Positions 38,266 through 47,103 of a stretch of 64,000 nucleotides of DNA are shown here, in pieces (position 1 is the first letter of the stretch; every line of letters starts with the position of its first letter). The position numbers were made by a program, and so were the translations under genes. Below the pieces are notes generated by a model that saw nothing but the letters and a program-made list of their open reading frames with translations, was not told where the DNA came from and ran no database searches. The DNA comes from Pseudorhodoferax soli (GTDB lineage Bacteria > Pseudomonadota > Gammaproteobacteria > Burkholderiales > Burkholderiaceae_C): assembly GCF_003337555.1 (NCBI RefSeq), contig NZ_QPJK01000010.1, positions 186,001-250,000 on the forward strand, read 5' to 3'.

Positions 38266-39306
38266 TCAGTCGCTCGCGGCGCCCGATGCATTGGCCGGCG
38301 GCCGCACCGACCGACGCAGCACCAGTTCGCACGGCACGACCACGTGGCGCGGCGGCGCATCGCCGCGCATCTGGCCGTGCAGCAGCTCCACGGTGGCGGC
38401 CACCATCTTCTCCACGCTCTGCACCACGGTGGTGAGCTGGTAGGCGCCCCAGGCGGCCTGGGGCACGTCGTCGAAGCCGACCACGCTCACGTCCTCGGGC
38501 ACGCGCAAGGCGAGTTCATTGCGCAGCACGTCCATCGCGGCGATGGCCATGTGGTCATTGGCGACGAACAGGGCGTCGGGCGGAAGCCCTTCGGCCGCGA
38601 ACAGCGCGCGCGTGGCGGCCTGCGCGCCTTCGAAGCTGTAGTCGCCCACGGCGCGGCGGTAGACCTTGTGGCCGGCCTCGGCCAGCGCTTCGTTGAAGCC
38701 GCGCTCGCGTTCCACGCTGGTGGACGAACGTTCCAGCCCGGCGATGAAGGCGATGCGCTCGAAGCCGCGCGCCAGCAGCAGCTCGGCCACCATGGCGCCG
38801 CCGCGGCGGTTGTCCGAGGTGACGGCGTTGGTGCCGTAGCGCGCCGTGGCGCTGGTGTCGGCCACGCGGTTGAACTGCACGATGGGCACGCCAGAGGCGG
38901 CGCAACTGCTCGCCAGACTGGGCGACAGCATGGTGGAGGCCAGCACGATGCCGTCGACCTGGTACTGCAGGATCTCGGCCATCACCTCGTCGGCCTCGTC
39001 CAGGTCGCTGATGAACATCAGCACGTGGTAGCCCTGCTTCTGCAGCTTCTGCGAGAGGGTCTGGATCACCAGCGGGTAGAACTGGTTCTCCAGGTAGCTC
39101 ATCACCAGCGCGACGATGCGGCTTTGCCGCGTGATCAGGCTGCGCGCCATGGCGTTGGGCCGGTAGCCGAGCTGGGCGGCGGCGGCCATCACCTTGGCCC
39201 GCGTTTCCTCCGACACGCTGGCGCCCGGCGTGAAGGTGCGGCTGACGGCCGACTGCGAGACCTGCGCCAGCCGCGCGACCTCCTGGGCGGTGGCGCTGCT
39301 CTTCAT
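38266..39306 (-). CDS. LacI-family transcriptional regulator
   Basis: This 346-aa repressor begins [39 protein letters not shown], a LacI helix-turn-helix with the hinge LGYRPNAMARSLITRQS. The sugar-binding core (IVALVMSYLENQFYPLV, DGIVLAST, VPIVQFNR, VTSDNRRGGAMVAELLL, DALFVANDHMAIAAMDVLR, VSVVGFDDVP) is complete. It overlaps the SDR gene by four bases (ATGA), so it is embedded in the operon it probably controls. Two palindromes with a central CG, expected for this family, lie at the operon's promoter (41436-41453 and 41462-41479). The inducer is presumably the sugar acid or a breakdown product. Confidence 0.92.
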   Translation of the reverse strand: MKSSATAQEVARLAQVSQSAVSRTFTPGASVSEETRAKVMAAAAQLGYRPNAMARSLITRQSRIVALVMSYLENQFYPLVIQTLSQKLQKQGYHVLMFISDLDEADEVMAEILQYQVDGIVLASTMLSPSLASSCAASGVPIVQFNRVADTSATARYGTNAVTSDNRRGGAMVAELLLARGFERIAFIAGLERSSTSVERERGFNEALAEAGHKVYRRAVGDYSFEGAQAATRALFAAEGLPPDALFVANDHMAIAAMDVLRNELALRVPEDVSVVGFDDVPQAAWGAYQLTTVVQSVEKMVAATVELLHGQMRGDAPPRHVVVPCELVLRRSVRPPANASGAASD

Positions 39307-40085
39307 GCCGCCGTCCAGCCGCCGTCCAGCATCAGCGCGCTGCCCGTCACCAGGCTGGACGCGTCGCTGGCCAGGAACACGAAGGCGCCCATGGTCTCCT
39401 CGATCTGGCCCAGGCGGCCGAGCGCGATCTTCTCCAGCACCCACTGGCGGAACGTTGCGTCCTCGAACATGCCGCGCGTGAGCTCGGTCTCGATGAAGGT
39501 CGGGCACACCGTGTTCACGCGGATGTTGGCGTGGCCCAGTTCCCAGGCCAGGGCCTTGGTCATGCCTTCCATGGCGTGCTTGCTGGCGCAGTACAGCGTG
39601 CGGCGCGGGCTGCCCACGTGGCCCATCTGCGAGGAGACGTTGATGATGGAGCCGGGCAGCTTGGCCGCCAGCAGGCCCTGCACCACGGTGCGGGCCACGG
39701 TGAACGCGGCCTTGACGTTCAGGTCGAGCACGGCGTCGATGTCTTCGTCCAGCACATCGACCAGCGGCTTGGGGCGGTTGGTGCCGGCGTTGTTGACGAG
39801 GATCTGGAACGGCGCGCGCGCGCCCAGTTCGCGGGCCACGGCGGCGCGGTCGCCCACGCCCAGCGCCAGCGTGTCGCAGGCGCAGCCGGCTTGCCGGAGC
39901 AAGGTGGCCGCGGCGTCCAGCCCGGCGGCGTCGCGCGCGGCCAGCGTCACATGGGCGCCGGCCTGCGCCAGCGCCGTGGCCGCCGCCAGGCCGATGCCGC
40001 GGCTGCCGCCGGTGACGAGGGCGCGGCGGCCGTCGAGGCGAAAGCTGGGCGCCTTCGGCAACGCCTGGGCTACGGCGGTGCTCAT
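39303..40085 (-). CDS. Short-chain dehydrogenase/reductase
   Basis: This 260-aa classical SDR has the cofactor loop [21 protein letters not shown], the catalytic Ser in [11 protein letters not shown], and the YCASK tetrad motif (Tyr about residue 168), then [15 protein letters not shown]. It should be an NAD(P)-dependent oxidoreductase of a hydroxy acid or polyol. The coding start (ATG at 40085) overlaps the stop of the HisD-like gene by four bases and its own stop overlaps the LacI start, giving tight coupling. Alignment of phrases suggests a gluconate 5-dehydrogenase-like enzyme, but the substrate is not fixed. Confidence 0.9.
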   Translation of the reverse strand: MSTAVAQALPKAPSFRLDGRRALVTGGSRGIGLAAATALAQAGAHVTLAARDAAGLDAAATLLRQAGCACDTLALGVGDRAAVARELGARAPFQILVNNAGTNRPKPLVDVLDEDIDAVLDLNVKAAFTVARTVVQGLLAAKLPGSIINVSSQMGHVGSPRRTLYCASKHAMEGMTKALAWELGHANIRVNTVCPTFIETELTRGMFEDATFRQWVLEKIALGRLGQIEETMGAFVFLASDASSLVTGSALMLDGGWTAA

Positions 40086-41401
40086 GCCTCGAACGGCACC
40101 GGCTGGTACCAAGGCACCTCGGCCCGCGTGCCGTAGCGGCGCACGCGCAGGTTGGCCTGCTCGCCGTGGCCGGCGAAGTTCTCCATATGGCACAGGCGCG
40201 AGCAGTAGGCGCCCATCGTGGCGCTGGCCTCGTCGGTCAGCACGCGCTGGTAGGTGCAGGTCTTGAGGAACTTGCCGACCCACAGGCCGCCCGTGTAGCG
40301 CGCGTTCTTGTTGGTGGGCAGCGTGTGGTTGGTGCCGATGACCTTGTCGCCGAAGCTCACGTTGGTGCGCGGGCCGAGGAACAGCGCGCCGTAGTTGGTC
40401 ATGTTGGCGAGGAAGTAGTCCGGGTCGCGCGTCATCACCTGCACGTGCTCGGAGGCGATCTCGTCGGCCTTCTGCAGCATCTCCTCGTCGGTGTCGCAGA
40501 CGATGACTTCGCCGTAGGCGGCCCAGCTCTGCGCGGCGATGCCGGCCGTGGGCAGGATCTTGAGCTGGCGCTCGATCTCGGCCATGGTGTCGTGCGCCAG
40601 CTTCTCGCTGGTGGTCAGCAGGATCGAGGGCGAGGTCGGCCCGTGCTCGGCCTGGCCCAGCAGGTCGACCGCGCACATCTCGCCGTCCACGCTGTCGTCG
40701 GCGATCACCAGCGTCTCGGTGGGGCCGGCGAACAGGTCGATGCCCACGCGGCCGTACAGCTGGCGCTTGGCTTCGGCCACGAACATGTTGCCCGGGCCGA
40801 CCAGCATGTCCACAGGCGCCAGGCTGGGCGTGCCCACGGCCATGGCGACCACGGCCTGCACGCCGCCCAGCACCAGGATGTCATCGGCGCCGGCCATGGA
40901 CATGGCGGTCACGATGGCCGGGTGCGGCTGGCCCTGGTAGGGCGGCGCGGTGGAGACGATGCGCGGCACGCCGGCCACCTTGGCCGTCAGCACGCTCATG
41001 TGGGCCGAGGCCAGCAGCGGGTACTTGCCGCCGGGGATGTAGCAGCCCACCGCGTTGACCGGGATGTGCTTGTGACCCAGCACCACGCCCGGGTAGGTTT
41101 CGACCTCCACGTCCTGCATCGAGTCGCGCTGGATCTGCGCGAAGTTGCGCACCTGCTTCTGCGCGAAGGCGATGTCCTCGATCTCGCGGGCGGACAGGCT
41201 CTTGCGCGCGGCTTCGATCTCGGCCTGGCTCAGGCGGAAATCGGCCGGGTCCCAGTTGTCGAACTGGCGGCTGTACTGGCGCACGGCCTCGTCGCCGCGC
41301 TGTTCGATGTCCTTGATGATGGTTTCAACGGTGGCGCGCACCTTGGCGTCGTCGTCGGCACGGACTTGCACGTCCTTGCCGCGCTTGAGGTATCGGATCA
41401 T
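40082..41401 (-). CDS. Histidinol-dehydrogenase-like oxidoreductase (HpsN-like)
   Basis: This 439-aa protein belongs to the HisD family: [52 protein letters not shown], the catalytic Glu/His stretch near [11 protein letters not shown] (read as [12 protein letters not shown]) and [16 protein letters not shown]. It is not histidine biosynthesis: the setting is catabolic, and the sequence resembles HpsN, the sulfopropanediol 3-dehydrogenase. A four-electron oxidation of a terminal alcohol to an acid is therefore plausible for its polyol-type substrate. I choose the ATG at 41401 ([10 protein letters not shown]). An ATG at 41452 would put the N-terminus inside the operator at 41436-41453. It is the first gene of the LacI-linked operon. 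Confidence 0.87.
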   Translation of the reverse strand: MIRYLKRGKDVQVRADDDAKVRATVETIIKDIEQRGDEAVRQYSRQFDNWDPADFRLSQAEIEAARKSLSAREIEDIAFAQKQVRNFAQIQRDSMQDVEVETYPGVVLGHKHIPVNAVGCYIPGGKYPLLASAHMSVLTAKVAGVPRIVSTAPPYQGQPHPAIVTAMSMAGADDILVLGGVQAVVAMAVGTPSLAPVDMLVGPGNMFVAEAKRQLYGRVGIDLFAGPTETLVIADDSVDGEMCAVDLLGQAEHGPTSPSILLTTSEKLAHDTMAEIERQLKILPTAGIAAQSWAAYGEVIVCDTDEEMLQKADEIASEHVQVMTRDPDYFLANMTNYGALFLGPRTNVSFGDKVIGTNHTLPTNKNARYTGGLWVGKFLKTCTYQRVLTDEASATMGAYCSRLCHMENFAGHGEQANLRVRRYGTRAEVPWYQPVPFEA

Positions 41402-41435
41402 GGGTGGGCTTTCGGAACGGATCAGGGTTGGAAGG

Positions 41436-41453
41436 TTTGCATACGTATTCATG
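41436..41453. promoter_or_regulatory. Candidate LacI operator, proximal copy
   Basis: TTTGCATACGTATTCATG matches TTTGCATnCGTATGCAAA with a perfect left arm and central CG but a weaker right arm. It lies 35 bases upstream of the ATG at 41401. Its centre is 26 bases from that of the second site. Confidence 0.6.
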
Positions 41454-41461
41454 CTGGGCGG

Positions 41462-41479
41462 TTTGCATGCGTATGCAAA
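41462..41479. promoter_or_regulatory. Candidate LacI operator, distal copy
   Basis: TTTGCATGCGTATGCAAA has seven-base arms that are exact inverted copies (TTTGCAT/ATGCAAA) around a central GCGT, the form expected of a LacI-family operator. Together with the proximal copy it covers the promoter of the HisD-like/SDR/LacI/Bug/aldolase operon, so the LacI protein at 38266 is the obvious ligand. Binding is inference. Confidence 0.7.
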
Positions 41480-41588
41480 CAGGGTTTACCCTCAGAAATA
41501 TGTCGGGTGCCGGCGGCGCTACGCGGTGGCGCGGCCAGGCATCGCTCTTGCGTGCAGCAGCGCTGTCTTCCGAAACGGAGGGGTCGCG

Positions 41589-41792
41589 ATGAGAACAGGC
41601 AGATCTTCAGCTGCGTCGCGCACCTGGGACGGCGAACGCCCCAGGTCCGGACCGGCGCTGCGGGCCGACACGTCGGCGGAGCGCCCGCTGGGCGCGCGGG
41701 CTGGCGGGGTGCCCCAGCAGGTGATCACCGAGCGCTGGGACGCGCTCTGCACCCATCTGTACCGCTGCCGCTGCAGCCTGGCGCGGCTCTGA
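41589..41792 (+). CDS. Possible 67-aa hypothetical protein
   Basis: An ATG at 41589 is preceded by a strong GGAGG-type site (ACGGAGGGG, about 6 bases away) and opens a 67-residue frame beginning MRTGRSSAASRTWDGERPRS and ending CRCSLARL. The composition is Arg-rich, as random frames in GC-rich DNA often are, and I recognise no family. It is the only candidate gene in the 350-base gap between the HisD-like promoter and the Bug receptor at 41832, which otherwise shows nothing. The good ribosome site is the sole argument in favour. Confidence 0.25.
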   Translation: MRTGRSSAASRTWDGERPRSGPALRADTSAERPLGARAGGVPQQVITERWDALCTHLYRCRCSLARL

Positions 41793-41831
41793 GCGTGGCG
41801 CACGGCGGTGCACGGTGCACCGCTCTGGACA

Positions 41832-42791
41832 TCACTCCGGCTCGATGCCGGCCGCCTTCGCCACCTTGCCCCACTTGACCATCTCGCTGCCGATGAAGGC
41901 CGCGTACTGCTCGGGCGTGCCGCCGACCGGCTCCACGCCGGCGGCCAGCATGCGTTCGCGCACATCGGGCAGCGCCAGGATGCGCGTGGTTTCGGCCGCA
42001 AGCTTGGCGACCACGGCCTTGGGCGTGCCGGCCGGGGCCAGCAGGCCGCCCCAGGTGCTGGTCTCGTAACCGGGCAGGCCGGCTTCGGCCACCGTGGGCA
42101 CATCGGGGAAGGCCGGCAGGCGCTTGGGCGTGGTCACGGCCAGCGCGCGCAGCTTGCCGCCCTTGATCTGGGCGCTGGTCGCGGCCAGCGTGTCGAACAT
42201 GATGGAGACGCGGCTGCTCATCAAATCCGGATGCGCCAGCGTGCTGCCCTTGTAGGGGATGTGCTGCATCTGCAGCCCGGCCATGCTCTGGAACAGCTCG
42301 CCCGAGAAATGCGGCGCGCCGCCGTTGCCGCTCGACGCGAAGCTGAGTTGCCCCGGGTTCTTCTTGCCGTAGGCGATCACGTCCTGCATGGTCTTGAATG
42401 GCGAATCGGGCGCCACCACCAGCACCAGCGGTACGGTGTGCGTCTGCACCACGGGCTCGAAGCTCTTGACCGTGTCGAACGGCAGCTTCTTGAACATGCT
42501 GGGGTTGATGGCGTGGCTGCTGGCCACCAACGCCAGCACATGGCCGTCCGGCGCGGCCTTGGCCACGAAGTCGGTGCCGATCACGCCGGTGGCGCCGGTC
42601 TTGTTCTCGATGACGACCGGCTGGCCCCAGGCCTCGGTGAACTTCTGGCCGATCAGGCGTGCCGCCAGGTCGATGGCGCCGCCGGGCGAGGCGGGCACGA
42701 CGATGGTCATGGGCTTGGTCGGAAAGCTCTGGGCGAAGGCGGGCGCGGCCAGCATCAGCGTGGCGGCCAGGGCGAAGGTTCTGCGTTGCAT
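41832..42791 (-). CDS. Bug (TctC-type) periplasmic solute receptor 3
   Basis: This 319-aa receptor has the signal peptide MQRRTFALAATLMLAAPAFAQ and the mature start SFPTKPMTIVVPASPGGAIDLAARLIGQKF. KAAPDGHVLALVASSHAINPS, MQHIPYKGSTLAHPDLMSSRVSIMFD and ETSTWGGLLAPAGTPKAVV follow the family pattern. It is the last gene of the GntR-linked operon, 28 bases behind the RraA-like gene. With the receptor at 45301 it brackets the two enzymes of that operon. No transporter membrane subunits are present. Confidence 0.9.
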   Translation of the reverse strand: MQRRTFALAATLMLAAPAFAQSFPTKPMTIVVPASPGGAIDLAARLIGQKFTEAWGQPVVIENKTGATGVIGTDFVAKAAPDGHVLALVASSHAINPSMFKKLPFDTVKSFEPVVQTHTVPLVLVVAPDSPFKTMQDVIAYGKKNPGQLSFASSGNGGAPHFSGELFQSMAGLQMQHIPYKGSTLAHPDLMSSRVSIMFDTLAATSAQIKGGKLRALAVTTPKRLPAFPDVPTVAEAGLPGYETSTWGGLLAPAGTPKAVVAKLAAETTRILALPDVRERMLAAGVEPVGGTPEQYAAFIGSEMVKWGKVAKAAGIEPE

Positions 42792-42819
42792 TCGGGTGTC
42801 TCCTCCAAAGTTGAAAAGT

Positions 42820-43530
42820 TCAGCGGCCCTTGGCCTTGCGCCATTCGGCGAAGTCCGTCCGGCTCTTCTCGTCGGTCGGCGGGTACAGGCCCAGGATGCT
42901 GCGGCCTTCCATGACCTTCTCCTGCACGAAATCCTCGAACACCGTCATCTCGGTGGCCTCGGCGGCGATCTCGTCGGCCAGGTGCGCGGGCAGCACGAGC
43001 ACGCCTTCGGCATCGCCCACGATCACATCACCCGGGAACACCGGCGCGTCGCCGCAGCCGATGGGGCCGTTGATCTCGATGGCCTCGTGCAGCGTCAGGT
43101 TGGTCGGCGCGCTGGGCTGGCGGTGGTAGGCCGGCATGGCGTACTTGGCGATGTCGGGGCTGTCGCGGAAGCCGCCGTCGGTCACCACGCCGGCCACGCC
43201 GCGCTGCATCAGCCGCGCCACGAGAATGCCGCCGGCCGAGGCGGCGCGCGCGTCCTTGCGGCTGTCGATCACCATCACGGCACCGGGCGGGCACTGCTCC
43301 ACGGCCACGCGCTGCGGGTGGTCGCGGTTCTTGAAGACTTCGATGCCGTTGCGGTCCTCGCGCGCCGGCATGTAGCGCAGCGTGAAGGCCTCGCCGACCA
43401 TGTTCGGGCCGTTGGGGTTCAGCGGGCGCACATCCTGGATCATCTGGTTGCGCAGGCCGCGCTTGAAGAGGGCGGTGCACAGGGTGGCGGTGCTGACCTT
43501 CATCAGCTGGTCGCGGGTTTCTTGCTTCAT
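42820..43530 (-). CDS. RraA-like / HMG-aldolase-family lyase
   Basis: This 236-aa protein belongs to the RraA/4-hydroxy-4-methyl-2-oxoglutarate aldolase family. The active-site pieces are GAVMVIDSRKDARAASAGGILVARLMQRGVAGVVTDGGFRDSPDI, with the Gly-rich loop and the GGFRD Arg-Asp pair that bind pyruvate enolate and metal. Members either cleave oxo-acids (HMG/CHA aldolase, oxaloacetate decarboxylase) or inhibit RNase E. The catabolic setting, next to an IlvD/AraD dehydratase, favours the enzyme role; it could cleave the 2-oxo acid made by that dehydratase. It lies 13 bases behind the dehydratase gene. Confidence 0.87.
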   Translation of the reverse strand: MKQETRDQLMKVSTATLCTALFKRGLRNQMIQDVRPLNPNGPNMVGEAFTLRYMPAREDRNGIEVFKNRDHPQRVAVEQCPPGAVMVIDSRKDARAASAGGILVARLMQRGVAGVVTDGGFRDSPDIAKYAMPAYHRQPSAPTNLTLHEAIEINGPIGCGDAPVFPGDVIVGDAEGVLVLPAHLADEIAAEATEMTVFEDFVQEKVMEGRSILGLYPPTDEKSRTDFAEWRKAKGR

Positions 43531-43543
43531 GGAAGGGTCCTGG

Positions 43544-45274
43544 TCAGAAGATGTCGGGTTCCGGCACGGGTTGGCCGAACGTGGTTTCGAGGAAGTCGAA
43601 GTCGCAGCCCTCGTTGGCCTGCTTGATGTGGCGGCCGAACATCCAGCCGTAGCCGCGCTCGTAGCGGGGCGGCGGGGGCGTCCACGCGGCTTTGCGTTGG
43701 GCCAATTCGGCGTCGCTGATCTCCAGGTGGATCGTGCGGGCCGGCACGTCCACCGTGATGCGGTCGCCGGTCTTCACGAGCGCCAGCGGCCCGCCGATGG
43801 CCGCCTCGGGCGAGCAGTGCAGCAGGCAGCCGCCGTAGCTGGTGCCGCTCATGCGTGCGTCGGACAGGCGCAGCATGTCCTTCACGCCCTCTTTCAGCAG
43901 CTTGGTCGGGATCGGAAGCATGCCCCACTCGGGCATGCCGGCGCCCAGCGGGCCGGCGTTGCGCAGCACCAGGATGTCGTCGCCGGTCACGTCCAGGTCC
44001 GGGTCGTCCACCGCCTTCTTGAGGCTGGGGTAGTCGTCGAACACGAGCGCGCGGCCGGTGTGGCGCAGCAGGTGCGGCGCGACCGCGCTGGGCTTGATCA
44101 CCACGCCGTCGGGCGCCAGGTTGCCGCGCAGCACGGCCAGCGCGCCTTCGGCATAGATCGGGTTGTCGAGTGGCCGGATCACGTCGTCGTTGTAGACCTC
44201 GCTGCCGGCGATGTTCTCGCCGATGGTCTTGCCGTTGACGGTCAGTGCTTCCGTCTTCAGGTGCGGGCGGATGCGCTCGAGCATCGCGCGCATGCCGCCG
44301 GCGTAGAAGAAGTCTTCCATCAGGTAAGCGTCGCCGCTGGGCCGGATGTTGGCGATGACCTGCACGCGGCGGCTGAAGTCGTCGAAGTCGTCCAGGCTGA
44401 CCGGATGGCCGGCGCGGCGCGACATGGCGATCAAATGGATGATGGCGTTGGTCGAGCAGCCCATGGCCATGGCGCAGGCGATGCCGTTCTCGAAGTTGGC
44501 GCGCGTGAGCATCTTCGCGGGCGTCAGGTCGTCCCACACCATGTCGACGATGCGGCGGCCGCATTCGGCGCTCATGCGCACATGGTTCGCGTCGGCCGCG
44601 GGGATGCTGGACGCGCCCGGCAGCGTGAGGCCGATGGACTCGGCGATGCCCATCATGGTGGCGGCCGTGCCCATGGTCATGCAGGTGCCGTGGCTGCGCG
44701 CGATGCCGGCCTCCATCTCGTGCCAGGCCTCATCGGACAGGCGGCCGGCGCGGCGCTCGTCCCAGTACTTGAAGGCGTCCGAGCCCGAGCCCAGCACTTG
44801 GCCCTTCCAGTTGCCGCGCAGCATGGGGCCGGCCGGCAGGTAGATGAAGGGAATGCCCATGGAGAGCGCGCCCATGGTCAGGCCCGGCGTGGTCTTGTCG
44901 CAGCCGCCCATCAGCACGGCGCCGTCCACCGGGTGGCTGCGCAGCAGCTCTTCGGTCTCCATCGCGAGGAAGTTGCGGTAGAGCATGGTGGTGGGCTTGA
45001 CCATGCTTTCCGACAGGCTGATGGCCGGCAGCTCCAGCGGGAAGCCGCCGGCCTGGAACACGCCGCGCTTCACGTCTTCCACGCGCTGCTTGAAGTGCGT
45101 GTGGCACTGGTTGGCATCGCTCCAGGTGTTGACGATGGCGATGATGGGCTTGCCCTTCCAGTCTTCGTAGCCATAGCCCATCTGCAGCACGCGCGAGCGG
45201 TGGCCGAAGGAGCGGAAGTCGTCAGGGGCGAACCAGCGCGCGCTGCGCAGGCTGTCGTAAGTGCGTCGTGTCAT
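43544..45274 (-). CDS. IlvD/Edd-family sugar-acid dehydratase (AraD-like)
   Basis: This 576-aa dehydratase of the IlvD/Edd superfamily carries the three iron-sulfur Cys positions: SDANQCHTHF (about residue 57), LMGGCDKTTPG (about 125) and HGTCMTMGTAATM (about 197). The phrases SDARMSGTSYGGC and RSARWFAPDDFRSFGHRSR are typical of L-arabinonate/D-xylonate/galactonate-type dehydratases rather than dihydroxyacid dehydratase of branched-chain synthesis. It should convert an aldonate-like acid to a 2-keto-3-deoxy acid, which the RraA-like or HpaI-type lyase could cleave. It is 26 bases behind the Bug receptor at 45301. Confidence 0.92.
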   Translation of the reverse strand: MTRRTYDSLRSARWFAPDDFRSFGHRSRVLQMGYGYEDWKGKPIIAIVNTWSDANQCHTHFKQRVEDVKRGVFQAGGFPLELPAISLSESMVKPTTMLYRNFLAMETEELLRSHPVDGAVLMGGCDKTTPGLTMGALSMGIPFIYLPAGPMLRGNWKGQVLGSGSDAFKYWDERRAGRLSDEAWHEMEAGIARSHGTCMTMGTAATMMGIAESIGLTLPGASSIPAADANHVRMSAECGRRIVDMVWDDLTPAKMLTRANFENGIACAMAMGCSTNAIIHLIAMSRRAGHPVSLDDFDDFSRRVQVIANIRPSGDAYLMEDFFYAGGMRAMLERIRPHLKTEALTVNGKTIGENIAGSEVYNDDVIRPLDNPIYAEGALAVLRGNLAPDGVVIKPSAVAPHLLRHTGRALVFDDYPSLKKAVDDPDLDVTGDDILVLRNAGPLGAGMPEWGMLPIPTKLLKEGVKDMLRLSDARMSGTSYGGCLLHCSPEAAIGGPLALVKTGDRITVDVPARTIHLEISDAELAQRKAAWTPPPPRYERGYGWMFGRHIKQANEGCDFDFLETTFGQPVPEPDIF

Positions 45275-45300
45275 CGGGGATGTCTGTGGAAGGTGGGTCT

Positions 45301-46284
45301 CTATTCAGCCTTGATGCCGGCGGCCTTGATCACCTTGGCCCATTTGTCGACCTCGCTCTTCTGGTAGTCGCCGAGCTGGGTGGGCGTCATGTCGGAGGGC
45401 AGCATGCCGAAGCCCTTGAGCCGGGCCTGCACCTCGGGCGTGGCGACGATCTTCATGATCTCCGCGTGCAGCCGGTCGACGATGGCCTTGGGTGTGCCGG
45501 CGGGTGCGAACACCGCCTGCCAGGAGCCCATGTCGAAGCCCTTCTGGCCGGCTTCGGCGATGGTGGGAACGTCAGGCAGCGACTCCAGCCGCTTGGCGCT
45601 GCTGACCGCGATGGGCCGCAGCTTGCCCGACTGGATGTGGGGGCCGACGATCAGCGTGGTGTCGAACATCATGTCCACCTGGCCGCCGACCAGGTCCTGC
45701 ACGGCCGGGCCGCTGCCCTTGTAGGGCACGTGCGTGAAGGCCACGCCGGACTGGTAGCCCAGCAGGGCCAGCGCCATGTGCGGCGAGGTGCCGTTGCCGG
45801 GCGAGGCCGAGGACAGGCCGCCTTGCTTGGCGCGGCTGGCGGCCAGCACGTCGTTCAAGGTCTTGTACGGACTGCTCGCATTGACCACCAGCACGAGCGG
45901 CCCGGAGCCCAGCATGGCGACGGGCGCGAAAGACTTGACCGGGTCGTAGTCGAGCTTGGCGTACAGGCTGCCGTTGATGGAGTGCGAGCTGATGGTGCCG
46001 CCCAGGATGGTGTAGCCGTCCGGTGCCGCGCGCGCTGCGATGGCCGAGCCCACGCTGCCACCCGCGCCGCCCTTGTTGTCGATGACCACGGGCGTGCCCA
46101 GCGCGGTCGACAGCGCCGGGGCGATCACGCGGGCCAGCGTGTCGGTGTTGCCGCCGGGTGGGAACGGGACGATGTAGGTGATCGCCTTGCCGGTCGGCCA
46201 GGTGCCCTGGGCGAGTGCGGGCAGCGCGAGGGCGCTGGCGGCGAGCCCGGCGATCGCGCCTTGAACGATCGTTCGACGGTGCAT
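45301..46284 (-). CDS. Bug (TctC-type) periplasmic solute receptor 4
   Basis: This 327-aa receptor has the signal peptide MHRRTIVQGAIAGLAASALALPALAQ and family phrases ITYIVPFPPGGNTDTLARVIAPALS, RAAPDGYTILGGTISSHSING, THVPYKGSGPAVQDLVGGQVDMMFD and FDMGSWQAVFAPAGTPKAIV. Two ATGs compete: the one at 46284 has AAGGAG six bases upstream, whereas the one at 46290 lies directly on that site, so 46284 is chosen. It is the first gene of the GntR-linked operon and is divergent from the regulator at 46378. Confidence 0.91.
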   Translation of the reverse strand: MHRRTIVQGAIAGLAASALALPALAQGTWPTGKAITYIVPFPPGGNTDTLARVIAPALSTALGTPVVIDNKGGAGGSVGSAIAARAAPDGYTILGGTISSHSINGSLYAKLDYDPVKSFAPVAMLGSGPLVLVVNASSPYKTLNDVLAASRAKQGGLSSASPGNGTSPHMALALLGYQSGVAFTHVPYKGSGPAVQDLVGGQVDMMFDTTLIVGPHIQSGKLRPIAVSSAKRLESLPDVPTIAEAGQKGFDMGSWQAVFAPAGTPKAIVDRLHAEIMKIVATPEVQARLKGFGMLPSDMTPTQLGDYQKSEVDKWAKVIKAAGIKAE

Positions 46285-46342
46285 GTTCATCTCCTTGGTG
46301 TGTTTTGCGAGGGTTTTCAGCTTGTCGGCGCAGGATTGAAAC

Positions 46343-46356
46343 ACTAATATATTAGT
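46343..46356. promoter_or_regulatory. Perfect palindrome, candidate GntR operator
   Basis: ACTAATATATTAGT is a perfect 14-base palindrome in the 93-base gap between the divergent Bug-receptor gene (46284) and GntR gene (46378). It is the AT-richest spot of the region, in otherwise GC-rich DNA, and is the expected kind of site for an FCD-type GntR repressor that controls both directions. Confidence 0.7.
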
Positions 46357-46377
46357 ACGTCAACGCAGAATCGCCTC

Positions 46378-47076
46378 ATGAACGCCTTGCCCAAGATCCG
46401 CCTGGACCGCACGCGCCTGGCCGCGCCGCAGGTGCTGGAGCGGTTGCGCGAGGCCATTTTGGAACTGGAGCTCGTGCCCGGCACCGTGCTGGCGCGCCAG
46501 GCCCTGGCCGAGCAATTCGGCATCAGCCAGACGCCCGTGCGCGAGGCCCTGCTGCGCCTGAATGAAGAAGGGCTGGTGGACGTGTTCCCGCAGCACGCCA
46601 CGGTGGTCAGCCGCATCGACCTGACGGCGGCCCGGCAGGCGCATTTCCTGCGGCGCGCGATCGAACTGGAGTTGGTGCGCGAACTGGCCGCGCAGCGCCC
46701 GCTGGGGCTGGTGGCGGCGCTGGAGCGCCAGGTGGGCCTGCAGCAGGCGCTGGCCGAGGCGCAGCAATACGGCGAGTTCGTCGCGGCCGACCGCGCGTTC
46801 CACCGGCTGATGTATGCGGCGGCCGGCATGGAAGCTCTGTGGGAGCTGGTCGGCCGCACCTCGGGCCATGTGGACAGGCTGCGCCGGCTGCACTTGCCCA
46901 CGGCGGGCAAGACCGCGTCGATCCTGCGCGACCACCGCGCCATCACGGCCGGCATCGCGGCGGGCGACGGCCCGGCGGCGCAGGAGGCTGTGCGCACGCA
47001 TCTGTCGGGCACCTTGTCTGCAGTGGACGAGATCCGAACGCAGTTCCCGGACTATGTGGTCGATGCGGACGCTTGA
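46378..47076 (+). CDS. GntR-family regulator, FCD domain
   Basis: This 232-aa regulator has the winged helix APQVLERLREAILELELVPGTVLARQALAEQFGISQTPVREALLRLNEEGLVDVFPQ and a C-terminal FCD domain (FLRRAIELELVRELA, ADRAFHRLMYAAAGM, RDHRAITAGIAAGDGPAAQEAVRTHL) with His/Asp positions for a metal. It is divergent from the Bug-IlvD-RraA-Bug operon and very probably represses it, with sugar-acid metabolites as inducers. The ATG at 46378 lies 21 bases past the palindrome, so it would also control itself. Confidence 0.9.
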   Translation: MNALPKIRLDRTRLAAPQVLERLREAILELELVPGTVLARQALAEQFGISQTPVREALLRLNEEGLVDVFPQHATVVSRIDLTAARQAHFLRRAIELELVRELAAQRPLGLVAALERQVGLQQALAEAQQYGEFVAADRAFHRLMYAAAGMEALWELVGRTSGHVDRLRRLHLPTAGKTASILRDHRAITAGIAAGDGPAAQEAVRTHLSGTLSAVDEIRTQFPDYVVDADA

Positions 47077-47103
47077 GCGCCGCAAGGCCAGGCTTGCTGG
47101 GCG

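Noticed and set aside
40082-41401. HisD-like gene as part of histidine biosynthesis
   Set aside because: No other his gene is near; it is operonic with an SDR, LacI and Bug receptors, and resembles HpsN-type catabolic enzymes.
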